NCBI GenBank assembly: GCA_025359445.1
Contig: JANYGB010000023.1
Location: 1-64,000, forward strand
Source: Sphingomonadaceae bacterium
GTDB lineage: Bacteria; Pseudomonadota; Alphaproteobacteria; Sphingomonadales; Sphingomonadaceae
Reading direction: 5' to 3'
Length of the DNA stretch: 64,000 nt
Positions 34,384 to 44,311 of the stretch are shown piece by piece. Position numbers and translations under genes: made by a program. The notes under the pieces were generated by a model, which had not been told where the DNA came from, made no database searches, and was given only the letters and a program-made list of their open reading frames with translations. Within the stretch, counting starts at the first letter, position 1; each line of letters starts with the position of its first letter.

Positions 34384-35235
34384 TCATACGACAGCCTCGT
34401 AGCCATGTTCTTCAAGCTCGTGGGCGAGTTCAGCCCCGCCGGTTTTGACGATGCGGCCATCCGCCAGCACGTGGACGAAATCGGGCCGGACATAATCGAG
34501 TAGGCGCTGGTAGTGGGTGATTAGCAGCACGCCCTTGTTGGGCCTCCGCATCACCGCGTTGATCCCTTCACCGACCACGCGCAGCGCATCGATATCGAGG
34601 CCCGAGTCGGTCTCGTCGAGCACTGCAAAGCTCGGGTCGAGGATGCCCATCTGGACCATCTCGGCGCGCTTCTTCTCGCCGCCCGAAAAGCCGACGTTTA
34701 CCGGACGCTTGAGCATGTCCATGTCAAGCCGCAGCAGCGCCGCCTTCTCGCGCGCCAGCTTGAGGAACTCCCCGCCCGACAGCGGCGCTTCCCCACGCGC
34801 GCGGCGCTGGGCATTGAGGCTTTCGCGCAGGAACTGGACGAACGACACACCGGGAATTTCGACCGGGTACTGGAAGCCGAGGAACAGCCCGGCGGCGGCG
34901 CGCTCGTGGGGGGCGAGGGCAAGCAGATCAATCGCTTCGCCGTCACCCCGGCGCAGGCCGGGGCCCAGTCCCGCAAGGGACGTGTCGCCCTGCGACGCTT
35001 TATTTGTTTGGTCTGGGTCCCGGCCTTCGCCGGGATGACGGGTTGGGGTGAACGTGACACTCCCCCCCGTCACCTCATACCCGGGCCGCCCGCCCAGCAC
35101 ATAAGCCAGCGTCGACTTGCCCGCGCCGTTGGGCCCCATGATCGCATGGATCTCGCCCGCATTCACGGTGAGCGAAAGGCCCTTGAGGATCGGCTTGTCG
35201 CCAACCGTGGCGGAGAGGTTATTGATTTGGAGCAA
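34384..35235 (-). CDS. sufC: Fe-S assembly ATPase SufC with an in-frame palindromic insertion
   Basis: A 283-aa ABC-type ATPase of the SufBCD complex; homologues are near 247 aa. Walker A GPNGAGKST (about 34-42), signature FSGGEKKRAEMVQ, Walker B SFAVLDETDSGLD and the switch His in LLITHYQRLL are intact. Residues about 63-98 (TPTRHPGEGRDPDQ through GPGLRRG) are foreign to the family and coincide with the palindrome at 34941-35040, inserted between strand VTGGSVTF and LLALAPHERAAAG. Frame and catalytic motifs are kept, so the protein is probably functional with an extra loop. Start is TTG 35235; it overlaps the upstream 110-aa ORF by 17 nt. Confidence 0.94.
   Translation of the reverse strand: MLQINNLSATVGDKPILKGLSLTVNAGEIHAIMGPNGAGKSTLAYVLGGRPGYEVTGGSVTFTPTRHPGEGRDPDQTNKASQGDTSLAGLGPGLRRGDGEAIDLLALAPHERAAAGLFLGFQYPVEIPGVSFVQFLRESLNAQRRARGEAPLSGGEFLKLAREKAALLRLDMDMLKRPVNVGFSGGEKKRAEMVQMGILDPSFAVLDETDSGLDIDALRVVGEGINAVMRRPNKGVLLITHYQRLLDYVRPDFVHVLADGRIVKTGGAELAHELEEHGYEAVV
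34941..35040. repeat. 100-bp palindromic element inside sufC
   Basis: Ends are 28-nt inverted repeats with three differences: CGTCACCCCGGCGCAGGCCG at 34941 and, inverted, CGTCATCCCGGCGAAGGCCG from 35040. Inner parts make two small hairpins (TCCCGCAAGGGA and GTCGCCCTGCGAC). It is translated in frame as about 35 extra SufC residues. It matches the ends of the intergenic element at 10937-11020. Confidence 0.93.
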
Positions 35236-35547
35236 GATCTTTTCTCAATTTTTGTGCAAATTGCTGGGCGGTTTCATACCGCTCGTCCAATACGGCCTCG
35301 ATGTCGGTGAAGGCGGCGGAAACTTCGGTGTGCTCTTGGCCGCCGCGAGTCGTGTTATGACAAACGTGAATTCCGACCTGACCATTGGCTGGAACATCAA
35401 GCCACAATTGCACGCTTTCCGGAGGAGGGAGCGACCACCAGAGTGATCTAACATCCCAATCGCGATCCCTACGAATCCATTGAATGCCGTTACGGCTTGC
35501 CCAGCTGTCCAAGACGGGATCGAGTTCCGAGTAGTCGCAGAACTGGC

Positions 35548-35551
<4 letters not shown>
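35219..35551 (-). CDS. Unrecognised 110-aa protein inserted between sufB and sufC
   Basis: No family recognised. A soluble, Trp-rich protein: [27 protein letters not shown], then a beta-like [19 protein letters not shown] segment and a C-terminal helix ([15 protein letters not shown]). GTG 35551 overlaps the sufB stop (GTGA) and its end overlaps sufC by 17 nt, so it is translated with the operon. Base composition is lower in GC near its 3' end. Most suf operons I know have sufB and sufC adjacent, so this is an unusual member. It may be a lineage-specific partner or an unrelated insertion. Confidence 0.7.
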
Positions 35552-37029
<1,478 letters not shown>

Positions 37030-37057
37030 CCGGCCGCTTTCCAGCAAGAAGGAGTTG

Positions 37058-37206
37058 GTTCGCGCAGAGGCGCAGAGGCGCAGAGGGGGCGTGCCTGCGG
37101 CGAAGCCGCTCGAACATTTTGACTGCCGGTTCTAGTGGAAGCTTGGAATGCTTTGCGGCCTACGGCCCAGCTCAACACCTCTGCGCCTCTGCGCCTCTGC
37201 GCGAAC
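37058..37206. repeat. 29-bp perfect inverted repeats in the sufR-sufB gap
   Basis: Arms 37058-37086 and 37178-37206 are perfect inverted copies of CCTCTGCGCCTCTGCGCC-type sequence, separated by 91 nt. Same family as the hairpin at 34300-34363. They almost fill the gap between sufR and sufB, so the sufB leader RNA from sufR read-through would fold into a long stem. Confidence 0.93.
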
Positions 37207-37210
37207 AAAT

Positions 37211-37621
37211 TCATGCCGCGGTCTCCGCCAACCGGGTCAGCGGTACATCGGCCAAGGCCCCGCGCATCGCGGCGTTGACCACGCCCCAGTGCGGGCGGAC
37301 GGTGCAGGAACCTTCGAGCGCGCAGTCATGCTTGCCATTGTCGACGCACGAAGTCAGCGCGATTGGGCCTTCCACCGCCTCGACAATATCGGCCAGGCTG
37401 ATCGCGGCGGCCGGGCGAGCAAGTTTCAAGCCGCCGCCAGTTCCGCGCGAGCTGCGCAACAAGCCAGCGGCTGTCAGCAGGCTCACCAACTTTTGCACGG
37501 TCGGCACCGGGAGACCGGTTTCCTGAGCCAGTTGCGCGGCCGAAACGCGCACCATGCCGCAATGGCGCGCGGCGGCGCTCATTGTTACGACGGCATAGTC
37601 GGCCATGCTCGACAGACGCAT
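37211..37621 (-). CDS. sufR: SUF system regulator, Rrf2 family (IscR-like)
   Basis: A 136-aa transcription factor. Winged helix at residues 1-75 (MRLSSMADYAVVTMSAAARH, AAQLAQETGLPVPTVQKLVSLL, GLLRSSRGTGGGLKLARPA) and a cluster-binding loop with three Cys: CVDNGKHDCALEGSCTVRPHW. This matches Rrf2-type SUF regulators that sense Fe-S status with a bound cluster. ATG 37621; the longer frame to 37972 is not coding-like. It heads the suf operon, and a palindrome at 37635-37659 just upstream is a likely autoregulatory site. Confidence 0.94.
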   Translation of the reverse strand: MRLSSMADYAVVTMSAAARHCGMVRVSAAQLAQETGLPVPTVQKLVSLLTAAGLLRSSRGTGGGLKLARPAAAISLADIVEAVEGPIALTSCVDNGKHDCALEGSCTVRPHWGVVNAAMRGALADVPLTRLAETAA

Positions 37622-37634
37622 TGTGACGATTCCT

Positions 37635-37659
37635 AAATCAGACTGATTCGTTCTGATTT
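37635..37659 (-). promoter_or_regulatory. Palindromic operator upstream of sufR
   Basis: AAATCAGA (37635-37642) and TCTGATTT (37652-37659) are perfect 8-bp inverted arms with 9 nt between, 13 nt before the sufR ATG. The position and AT-rich arms fit an Rrf2-type operator at the suf promoter. Confidence 0.7.
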
Positions 37660-37725
37660 GGAGATAGGTGCGGTTGCACAGTTTGACAATGCCCGCTTTG
37701 CCGCGACTTCGTCTGACAAACTGCC

Positions 37726-37765
37726 AAAAAAAGCGACCTTCAGGCACATGCCGAAAGGCCGCTTT
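37726..37765 (-). terminator. Orphan minus-strand intrinsic terminator
   Basis: On the minus strand, AAAGCG/CGCTTT, CCTT/AAGG and GGCA/TGCC stems stack with small symmetric loops and are followed by seven Ts (37732-37726). No gene on the minus strand ends here; the transcript must start in 37766-37981 or within pyrD antisense. In the plus direction there is no T-run. Confidence 0.85.
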
Positions 37766-37965
37766 GTAAGTTAAGAGCCCATAGCCAAAGCTGCGGGTCC
37801 TTCGGGTCGCATTTGCTGGATAGGGGTCTATCCGTGATTCGAATTGTATGGATGCGCCAGCTTTGCCAGCGCAATTGGGTCGATTCCGGACTAATATCGA
37901 TTGCAGCCAGCTTTGGTTGTGCTGGCTCAAGCCAGTCGCTGCCCAATCGACAGATTCGCGCCGTG
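37766..37965 (-). ncRNA. Candidate structured small RNA upstream of pyrD
   Basis: The 360-nt gap 37622-37981 has no convincing ORF. On the minus strand, before the orphan terminator, long-range complementarity is visible: GAGCC with GGCTC and, nested, CCAAAGCTG with CAGCTTTGG, enclosing local hairpins GCCAGC...GCTGGC and GGATAG-ACCC-CTATCC. A 5' end near 37960 is a guess. It is not recognised as 6S, SRP, RNase P or tmRNA. Confidence 0.4.
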
Positions 37966-37981
37966 CTGTCATAGCCGCGCA

Positions 37982-39013
37982 ATGCTCTATTCGCTGCTTC
38001 GACCCGCCCTGTTCCTACTCGACGCGGAGCGCGCGCATCAGCTGTCGCTGGCCGGACTCAAGATCTTGCCGAGGCGGAGGCCGGCCAAAGCTAATGGCCC
38101 GCTGGCAAGCGAAGTTGCAGGGCTGAAGTTTCCCAATCCGCTTGGCATGGCGGCAGGTTACGACAAGGACGGCGAGGCCCCCGATGCTGTGCTCGGGCTG
38201 GGGTTTGGGTTTGCCGAGGTGGGCTCGATCACGCCCTTGCCGCAATTGGGCAATCCGCGTCCAAGGCTGTTTCGGTTGGCGGAGGACCGCGCGGTGATCA
38301 ACCGAATGGGGTTCAACAACTACGGGGCCGAGGCGGCAGTGGCGCGGCTGGCCGCGCGGCTGGGGCGGCCCGGGGTGGTCGGGATCAACCTGGGCGCGAA
38401 CAAGGCTTCGCCTGATCGGATCAGTGATTACGCGACGATGGCGCAGCTGATGGCCCCATTGGCGAGCTATCTTGCGGTCAATGTGTCAAGCCCCAACACC
38501 CCCGGATTGCGGGCCCTGCAAGACGAAGGCGCGCTGGCTGCGCTGCTCGATGCTGTGCTCGACGCGCGCGGGAGCAGCGGGCCTCCGGTGTTCCTTAAAG
38601 TTGCGCCCGATCTGGAGCCGGCCGACATTGACGCCATTGCTCGAATTGCGCTCGATAAAGGGCTCGGTGCGCTGATCATTTCGAACACCACGGTCTCGCG
38701 TCCGCCGCTGGCTTCGCGTCATGCTGGTGAGGCCGGCGGGCTGTCGGGCGAACCATTGCGCGATCTGGCCCAGCAGCGCCTGCGGGACTTCCGCAAGGCC
38801 ACCGGCGGCGCGATTCCGCTGGTCGGGGTCGGCGGGATCGCCAGCGCGGAGGACGCCTGGGCCCGGATCCGCGCTGGCGCGAGCCTGGTCCAGCTCTATT
38901 CGGCGATGGTTTACGCAGGTCCGGGGATCGCTCGCACCATCGTGCGCGAGCTTGGGGCGCTGATGAAGCGCGACGGGTTTGCCAGCATTGCCGAAGCGGT
39001 GGGAACCGAATAG
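37982..39013 (+). CDS. pyrD: Dihydroorotate dehydrogenase (quinone)
   Basis: A 343-aa class 2 membrane-associated flavoenzyme that oxidises dihydroorotate to orotate with quinone. N-terminal helices MLYSLLRPALFLLDAERAHQLSL, then FPNPLGMAAGYDKDGEA, VGSITPLPQLGNPRPRLFRL, NRMGFNNYG, NVSSPNTPGLR with the catalytic Ser, FLKVAPDL and LVGVGGIASAEDAW binding FMN. ATG 37982 gives the family N-terminus; the longer frame to 37901 is rejected. GGT follows 9 nt after the stop. Confidence 0.97.
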   Translation: MLYSLLRPALFLLDAERAHQLSLAGLKILPRRRPAKANGPLASEVAGLKFPNPLGMAAGYDKDGEAPDAVLGLGFGFAEVGSITPLPQLGNPRPRLFRLAEDRAVINRMGFNNYGAEAAVARLAARLGRPGVVGINLGANKASPDRISDYATMAQLMAPLASYLAVNVSSPNTPGLRALQDEGALAALLDAVLDARGSSGPPVFLKVAPDLEPADIDAIARIALDKGLGALIISNTTVSRPPLASRHAGEAGGLSGEPLRDLAQQRLRDFRKATGGAIPLVGVGGIASAEDAWARIRAGASLVQLYSAMVYAGPGIARTIVRELGALMKRDGFASIAEAVGTE

Positions 39014-39022
39014 CAAGGCCGG

Positions 39023-40747
39023 ATGCTCAACCGTACCCTAACGCTCCTGCTCGCCCCGCTGGCCTTGGCCAGCTGCACCGCCACCACTCAAACCGCCTCC
39101 GCGCCGCCCCCCGTCACGCAGCTGTTCGCAAAAGGCATGGTTAGTGCGGCCGATCCGCGCGCCGCCGCCGCCGGGATCGCGATCCTTGCCCAAAACGGCA
39201 GCGCGACGGACGCTGCGATCGCGACCATGCTCGCGCTGACCGTGGTCGAGCCGCAAAGCTCGGGCATCGGCGGCGGCGGACTTTATGTGACCACCAATGC
39301 GCGCGGCGAAGTCGAGACCATCGATGGCCGCGAAAAGGCGCCTATGGCAGCGGGTCCAAAATGGTTTTTCAAGGACGGCAAGGTGATGAACTTTGCCGAT
39401 GCAGTCCCCGGCGGGACCAGCGTCGGAGTGCCGGGCAACGTCGCGCTGGCGGCCAAGGCCCATGCCGCGCATGGCAAGTTGCCGTGGGCCGCGCTGTTCG
39501 CCCCGGCGATCAAGCTTGCCAAAGACGGATACGCGATCACTCCGCGTTTTTACGGCGCGCTCAAATCGAGCAGCGCCACCGCCGCCTTCACCGCGGAGGG
39601 CCGCGCTCTCTATTATGGCGCTGACGGCCTGCCGCTGCCTGCCGGGACCGTGGTCCGGAACCCGGCGCTCGCCGCCACGCTCGAAATGATCGCGCGGCAG
39701 GGGCCCAAGGCATTCTACAGCGGCGGCAATGCCTGGGCGATTGTTGCCCGGGTGACCACCGCGCCGCGCAATCCCGAACCGATGACCGAGGCAGACGTCG
39801 GAGCCTATCAGGCCAAAGACCGCACCCCGGTGTGCGCGGTTTATCGCCAGTACCGGATCTGCGGGATGGGTCCGCCCAGTTCGGGCGCGACCACCGTTCT
39901 CGCCGCGCTGGGCCAGCTCGAACGCTTTGATCTCCATGCGATGGGCCAGAGTTCTCCGACCGCATGGCACCTGATCGCGGAGAGTCAGCGGCTCGCTTAT
40001 GCCGACCGCGGGCGCTATTCGGCCGATGCCGATTTCGTCTCGGTACCAGTCGCCGGGATGATCGACCCGGCCTATCTCGCCAAGCGCTCAGCCCTGATCG
40101 ATCCGGCCAAGACCATGCCCGGCGTCAGCGCCGGCATCCCGCCGGGGGCCGAAGGCCTGAGCCGCGCCGATGCGCCACTCGCTCCCGAATACGGCACCTC
40201 GCACATCGCGGTGGTCGACCGGCAAGGCAACGCGGTGACTTACACTTCGACCATCGAAAGCGCGTTCGGATCAGGGCTGATGGTGGGCGGATACTACCTT
40301 AACAACGAACTGACCGATTTCGACATGCAGCCCGAAATTGCCGGGCGGATGGTCGCCAACCGGGTCGAGGGCGGCAAACGCCCGCGCAGCTCGATGTCGC
40401 CGACTTTGGTGTTCGGGCCCGACGGCAAGCTGGTGCTGGTGGTGGGCGCGGCGGGCGGAGCGACGATCCCGGCGCAAGTGATCCGCACGATCATCGGCGT
40501 GCTCGACTGGAACCTGACCGCGCAACAGGCACTGGCGCTGCCGGTGATTTTTGCACCGGGGATCGACACCGTATTTGTCGAACAAGGCAGCAGCCTGGAG
40601 GCGATGATCCCGGCGCTGCAGGCGCTTGGCCACGCCGATGTCCAGCCGCGCGGGCTGCCGCTCAAAGGCAACGCAATCCAAATTTCGGGTGACCGGCTGT
40701 TTGGCGCGGCCGATCCGCGCAGCGAGGGGGCGGCGCTCTCCGAATAA
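39023..40747 (+). CDS. ggt: Gamma-glutamyltransferase (glutathione hydrolase), lipoprotein form
   Basis: A 574-aa Ntn-hydrolase that cleaves or transfers the gamma-glutamyl group of glutathione and is processed into two chains. Signal with lipobox LALASC (Cys17) indicates a lipid anchor instead of the free periplasmic form. Large subunit: SGIGGGGLYVTT, IDGREKAP, GVPGNVALAAKAHAAHGKLPW. The autocatalytic nucleophile Thr is in PEYGTSHIAVVD (about residue 395), followed by TIESAFGSGLMVGGYYLNNELTDF and KRPRSSMSPTLVF. All appear intact. Confidence 0.95.
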   Translation: MLNRTLTLLLAPLALASCTATTQTASAPPPVTQLFAKGMVSAADPRAAAAGIAILAQNGSATDAAIATMLALTVVEPQSSGIGGGGLYVTTNARGEVETIDGREKAPMAAGPKWFFKDGKVMNFADAVPGGTSVGVPGNVALAAKAHAAHGKLPWAALFAPAIKLAKDGYAITPRFYGALKSSSATAAFTAEGRALYYGADGLPLPAGTVVRNPALAATLEMIARQGPKAFYSGGNAWAIVARVTTAPRNPEPMTEADVGAYQAKDRTPVCAVYRQYRICGMGPPSSGATTVLAALGQLERFDLHAMGQSSPTAWHLIAESQRLAYADRGRYSADADFVSVPVAGMIDPAYLAKRSALIDPAKTMPGVSAGIPPGAEGLSRADAPLAPEYGTSHIAVVDRQGNAVTYTSTIESAFGSGLMVGGYYLNNELTDFDMQPEIAGRMVANRVEGGKRPRSSMSPTLVFGPDGKLVLVVGAAGGATIPAQVIRTIIGVLDWNLTAQQALALPVIFAPGIDTVFVEQGSSLEAMIPALQALGHADVQPRGLPLKGNAIQISGDRLFGAADPRSEGAALSE

Positions 40748-40807
40748 AGAGGGGCGAGTAGCGCTTGCCGCCATAGCCCCGCCGTCTTAGGCTGGCTCCG
40801 GGCAAGG

Positions 40808-42643
40808 GTGAGTGGCGAAAAAGGGGCACGGCGCGTGACGGATATTTCTGACCTCAAGGCCACGAAAAATGTGGTCGAGCTGTTCCTGCGACGGGCTGAC
40901 GCGCGCGGCTCCGACCCGTTCCTGTGGGCCAAACAGCAAGGCAAATGGCAACCGCGCAGCTGGGCCGAGGTGACGGCGCAAGTCTGCACCCTGGCGCAGG
41001 CGCTGGTCGGGCTCGGGCTGAAAAAAGGCGACCGCGTACTGCTGGTTTCAGAAAACCGGCCCGAATGGCTGATCGCCGATTTCGCGATCATGGCAGCGGG
41101 CTGCATCACCGTCCCGGCTTACGTAACAAACACCGAACGCGATCATCTCCATGTGCTCGACAATTCGGGCGCGGCGGCGGTAATCGTCGCCAATGACAAG
41201 CTCGCCAAACCGCTGCTTCAAGCGGTGATCCGCGCCGGCAGTGTGCGTCATGTAATCGGGATCGAACCGCTGCGGATTTCGCAGGCGAGCAATTTCGACT
41301 ATCACGAATGGGCCGGCTTGCTGACCGGCGATGCGGTGGCGGCGCGAACAGCGGTCGAAGCGCGCATCGCCGGCATCGCGCGGCAGGACACCGCCTGCAT
41401 CATCTATACCAGCGGCACCGGCGGCTCTCCGCGCGGCGTACTTCAGCACCACGGCGCGCTGCTTTGCAACGTTGACGGCGCAGCCCGCATCCTGGCGGAG
41501 GATTTCGGGATCGGCGAGGATGAGGCATTCCTCTCATTCCTGCCGCTCAGCCATGCTTACGAGCATACCGGCGGGCAGATGCTGCCGATCGGCGTGGGGG
41601 CGCAAATCTATTATTCCGAAGGTCTCGAAAAGCTTGCCTCGAATATCGAGGAAGTGCGCCCGACCATCATGGTGGTGGTACCGCGCCTGTTCGAAGTGCT
41701 GCGCGCGCGGATCATCAAGCAGATCGAAAAGCAGGGCAAGTTGCCCAATTATCTGATGGAGCGCGCGCTGGCGATCGGCACTCTCAAGGCAGCCGGCAAA
41801 CGCCGCCTGCGCGACAAGCCGGTCGAGCTGGTGATCGATAAAGCGCTGCGCCCCAAGATCCGCGCCAAGTTCGGCGGCCGGCTCAAGGCGATGGTCTCGG
41901 GCGGGGCGCCACTCAATCCTGAGATTGGGGTGTTCTTCGACGCAATGGGGCTGACCGTGCTGCAAGGCTATGGCCAGACCGAAGCCGGTCCGGTGATTGC
42001 TTGCAACCGGCCCAAGGCGGGCATCAAGATGGATACGGTCGGGCCGCCGATGTACGGGGTCGAGCTGCGGATTGCCGAGGACGGCGAAATCCTCGTGCGC
42101 GGCGAGCTGGTGATGCACGGTTATTGGCAGAATCCGGACGAGACCGCCAAGGCGCTCCAGAACGGATGGCTTCACACCGGCGATATTGGCCATCTCGATG
42201 CCAAGGGCCGGTTGCAGATCACTGACCGCAAGAAGGACATGATCATCAACGACAAGGGCGACAACGTCTCGCCGCAAAAGATCGAGGGGATGCTGACCCT
42301 GCAGAACGAGATTGCCCAGGCGATGGCCTATGGCGACCGCCGCCCGCACATCGTCGGGCTGGTCGTGCCCGATGCAGAATGGGCGCTCGATTGGGCGCGG
42401 ACCAATGACGAGAAGTTTGACCTTAAGGCGTTGCAGGGTCTGCCTGCGTTCCGCAGCGCGGTGCGCAGAGCGGTCGACCGGGTCAACCAGGATTTATCGG
42501 TAGTCGAAAAGGTCCGTCAGTTCACTTTTGCCGACGAAGCTTTCACCATCGAGAACGAGGAAATGACCCCTAGCCTCAAGATCCGCCGCCACAAGCTGAA
42601 GGACCGCTACGGCGGGCGGCTCGACGGGCTCTACAAGGCGTGA
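40808..42643 (+). CDS. AMP-dependent long-chain acyl-CoA synthetase
   Basis: A 611-aa adenylate-forming enzyme that makes acyl-CoA from a fatty acid, ATP and CoA. ATP/AMP motif IIYTSGTGGSPRG (about residue 198), then GYGQTEAGPV, WLHTGDIGHLDAKGRLQITDRKKDMIIN, and a C-terminal PSLKIRRHKLKDRY with the catalytic Lys region. Similar to FadD15-like enzymes. Start GTG 40808. Its last four bases overlap the CoA-transferase gene (GTGA), suggesting a shared acyl-CoA pathway; the substrate is unknown. Confidence 0.93.
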   Translation: MSGEKGARRVTDISDLKATKNVVELFLRRADARGSDPFLWAKQQGKWQPRSWAEVTAQVCTLAQALVGLGLKKGDRVLLVSENRPEWLIADFAIMAAGCITVPAYVTNTERDHLHVLDNSGAAAVIVANDKLAKPLLQAVIRAGSVRHVIGIEPLRISQASNFDYHEWAGLLTGDAVAARTAVEARIAGIARQDTACIIYTSGTGGSPRGVLQHHGALLCNVDGAARILAEDFGIGEDEAFLSFLPLSHAYEHTGGQMLPIGVGAQIYYSEGLEKLASNIEEVRPTIMVVVPRLFEVLRARIIKQIEKQGKLPNYLMERALAIGTLKAAGKRRLRDKPVELVIDKALRPKIRAKFGGRLKAMVSGGAPLNPEIGVFFDAMGLTVLQGYGQTEAGPVIACNRPKAGIKMDTVGPPMYGVELRIAEDGEILVRGELVMHGYWQNPDETAKALQNGWLHTGDIGHLDAKGRLQITDRKKDMIINDKGDNVSPQKIEGMLTLQNEIAQAMAYGDRRPHIVGLVVPDAEWALDWARTNDEKFDLKALQGLPAFRSAVRRAVDRVNQDLSVVEKVRQFTFADEAFTIENEEMTPSLKIRRHKLKDRYGGRLDGLYKA

Positions 42644-43836
42644 CTACGGGCACGACCGGGGGCCTAAGCGGACCAATGCTCGCCGGGATCAAGGTCGTCG
42701 ATCTGACCAGTGTGGTGTTCGGGCCGTACTGCACGCAGATCATGGCCGATCTTGGCGCCGAGGTTATCAAGGTCGAAGCGCCTGGTGTTGGCGATGCCTT
42801 TCGCTGGTCGGGCAAAGCCCCGGCCTCGCCCAACATGGCCCCCGGGTTCATGGCGCTTAACCGGGGCAAGCGTTCGATCGCGCTCGATCTCAAGGCGGCC
42901 GACGACCTTGCGGTGTTGCACGCCTTGCTCACCGAAGCCGATTTGTTCGTGGTCAATGTGCGGGGCAAGGCGCTCGAACGGCTTGGGCTCGATTATGCGG
43001 CGCTGAGCGCTGCGCATCCACGGCTGATCTATGTCCATTGCGTGGGGTTCGGGCAGGACGGGCCCTATGCTGACCTGCAGGCTTACGATGACGTTATCCA
43101 AGCAGTGACAGGAACCGCGACACTGTTGGCCCGGGTCGATGGCGATCCGCGCCCGCGTTACTTGCCTTCGTTGATCGCTGACAAGGTTGCCGGGCTGCAT
43201 GCAGCATATGCGGCGCTGGCGGCGCTGTATCACCGCGAGCGGAGCGGTACCGGCCAGCTGGTCGAAGTGCCGATGTTCGAAGCCTTCGCCAGCTTCATGA
43301 TGCTCGAGCATCTGGGCGGGCAGACGTTTGACCCGCCTACCGGTCCGGTCGGATATGCCCGCCAGCTTGACCCGGTGCGTCAGCCGTTTCCCACCGCCGA
43401 CGGTCATATCAGTATCGTAATATACAGCCATGACGCCTGGGACCGCGTCTTTGCGCTGCTGGGCGATCCGGAATTTATTGCGCAAGAACGCTTCAACGAA
43501 CCCGGCGGACGGTCGCTTCATCAGACCGAGATGTACCGGCATCTCGCAGCGCTGACCCCGCAGCTAACTAACGCAGAATTGCTACGCCGCTGCCATGAGC
43601 AGCAGCTTCCGGCCCAAGCAGTCACGGATCTTGCTGAAGTGATCGACGACCCGCATCTGTCCGCGACCGGTTTTTTCAAGCGCCGCGTTCATCCCAGCGA
43701 AGGGCCTTATTTCGAACAAGCCGCGCCGGTGCGGTTCGGCGATTGTCCGGCTGCCGAACGCCTGATGCCGCCGCAGCTTGGGGCCGACGGAGCGGCTATT
43801 CGCGCCGAGCTGATCGCGCGCGGCAAGCTCGTTTAG
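42640..43836 (+). CDS. CaiB/BaiF family CoA transferase
   Basis: A 398-aa class III CoA transferase, moving CoA between carboxylic acids. Family blocks: LAGIKVVDLTSVVFGPYCTQIMADLGAEVIKVE, FMALNRGKRSIALDLK and YVHCVGFGQDGPYADLQAYDDVIQA, with the catalytic Asp in the last block (QAYDD). The C-terminal half has PFPTADGHISI. GTG 42640 overlaps the acyl-CoA synthetase stop. Pairing with the ligase suggests activation of a carboxylic acid, but the substrate cannot be read from sequence. Confidence 0.93.
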   Translation: MTTGTTGGLSGPMLAGIKVVDLTSVVFGPYCTQIMADLGAEVIKVEAPGVGDAFRWSGKAPASPNMAPGFMALNRGKRSIALDLKAADDLAVLHALLTEADLFVVNVRGKALERLGLDYAALSAAHPRLIYVHCVGFGQDGPYADLQAYDDVIQAVTGTATLLARVDGDPRPRYLPSLIADKVAGLHAAYAALAALYHRERSGTGQLVEVPMFEAFASFMMLEHLGGQTFDPPTGPVGYARQLDPVRQPFPTADGHISIVIYSHDAWDRVFALLGDPEFIAQERFNEPGGRSLHQTEMYRHLAALTPQLTNAELLRRCHEQQLPAQAVTDLAEVIDDPHLSATGFFKRRVHPSEGPYFEQAAPVRFGDCPAAERLMPPQLGADGAAIRAELIARGKLV

Positions 43837-43851
43837 GCGAAACCCAGGCAC

Positions 43852-43894
43852 AAAAAAGCCGGGCGCGGCGATGGTCCACATCCGCCGGCCCGGC
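43852..43894 (-). terminator. Intrinsic terminator of the small lipoprotein gene
   Basis: On the minus strand GCCGGGC..GGCG pairs with CGCC..GCCCGGC, followed by six Ts (43857-43852). It starts 22 nt after the lipoprotein stop. Confidence 0.9.
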
Positions 43895-43916
43895 CTGATT
43901 GGCAGTTGCCTGCTGA

Positions 43917-44090
43917 TTACATCTTCGCGCTCGAAGCGTCTTCAGCGCCATCGCTGGCGGCGGCGGTCGCGTCAACGACGGTCGTGGTCGAGGTTTCGGC
44001 AACGACCGGAGCTTCTTCAGCCTTCTTGCCGCAAGCCGAGATCGAAAGCGAGGCGGCAGTGAGAGCTGCGAACAGGACGATTTTCTTCAT
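43917..44090 (-). CDS. Small lipoprotein, 57 aa
   Basis: A signal peptide with lipobox SISAC (about residue 19: MKKIVLFAALTAASLSISAC) followed by GKKAEEAPVV and a low-complexity Ala/Thr/Ser/Asp tail. It resembles the tiny entericidin-like or unassigned lipoproteins frequent in sphingomonads. ATG 44090 has GGGGATCC-type purine-rich sequence before it; the longer frame to 44138 is unlikely. Monocistronic with its own strong terminator, so possibly well expressed. Function unknown. Confidence 0.75.
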   Translation of the reverse strand: MKKIVLFAALTAASLSISACGKKAEEAPVVAETSTTTVVDATAAASDGAEDASSAKM

Positions 44091-44311
44091 TTGGGATCCC
44101 CTTGAATAATTTTGATGCGTAAACTGATGCTGCGCCAACCGCGCTGCGCGCAGAGGTCTGCACGGTCACGTCGCTGCCGTCTATTTGAAAAATGCTGCCG
44201 GCCGCTAGCGTAAAGATAACGCTCGATTTTTTCTGATTCGGGTAGGCAAGAATCCGTTGATTCTTCCCAGATACAGGCCTGAACGAAGACGGGCAGGGCT
44301 CAAGATGCGCC

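Noticed and set aside
37766..37965. 6S RNA identity for the structured gap RNA
   Set aside because: Closing stem-like pairing is present, but I cannot match the conserved 6S central bubble; left as an unnamed candidate.
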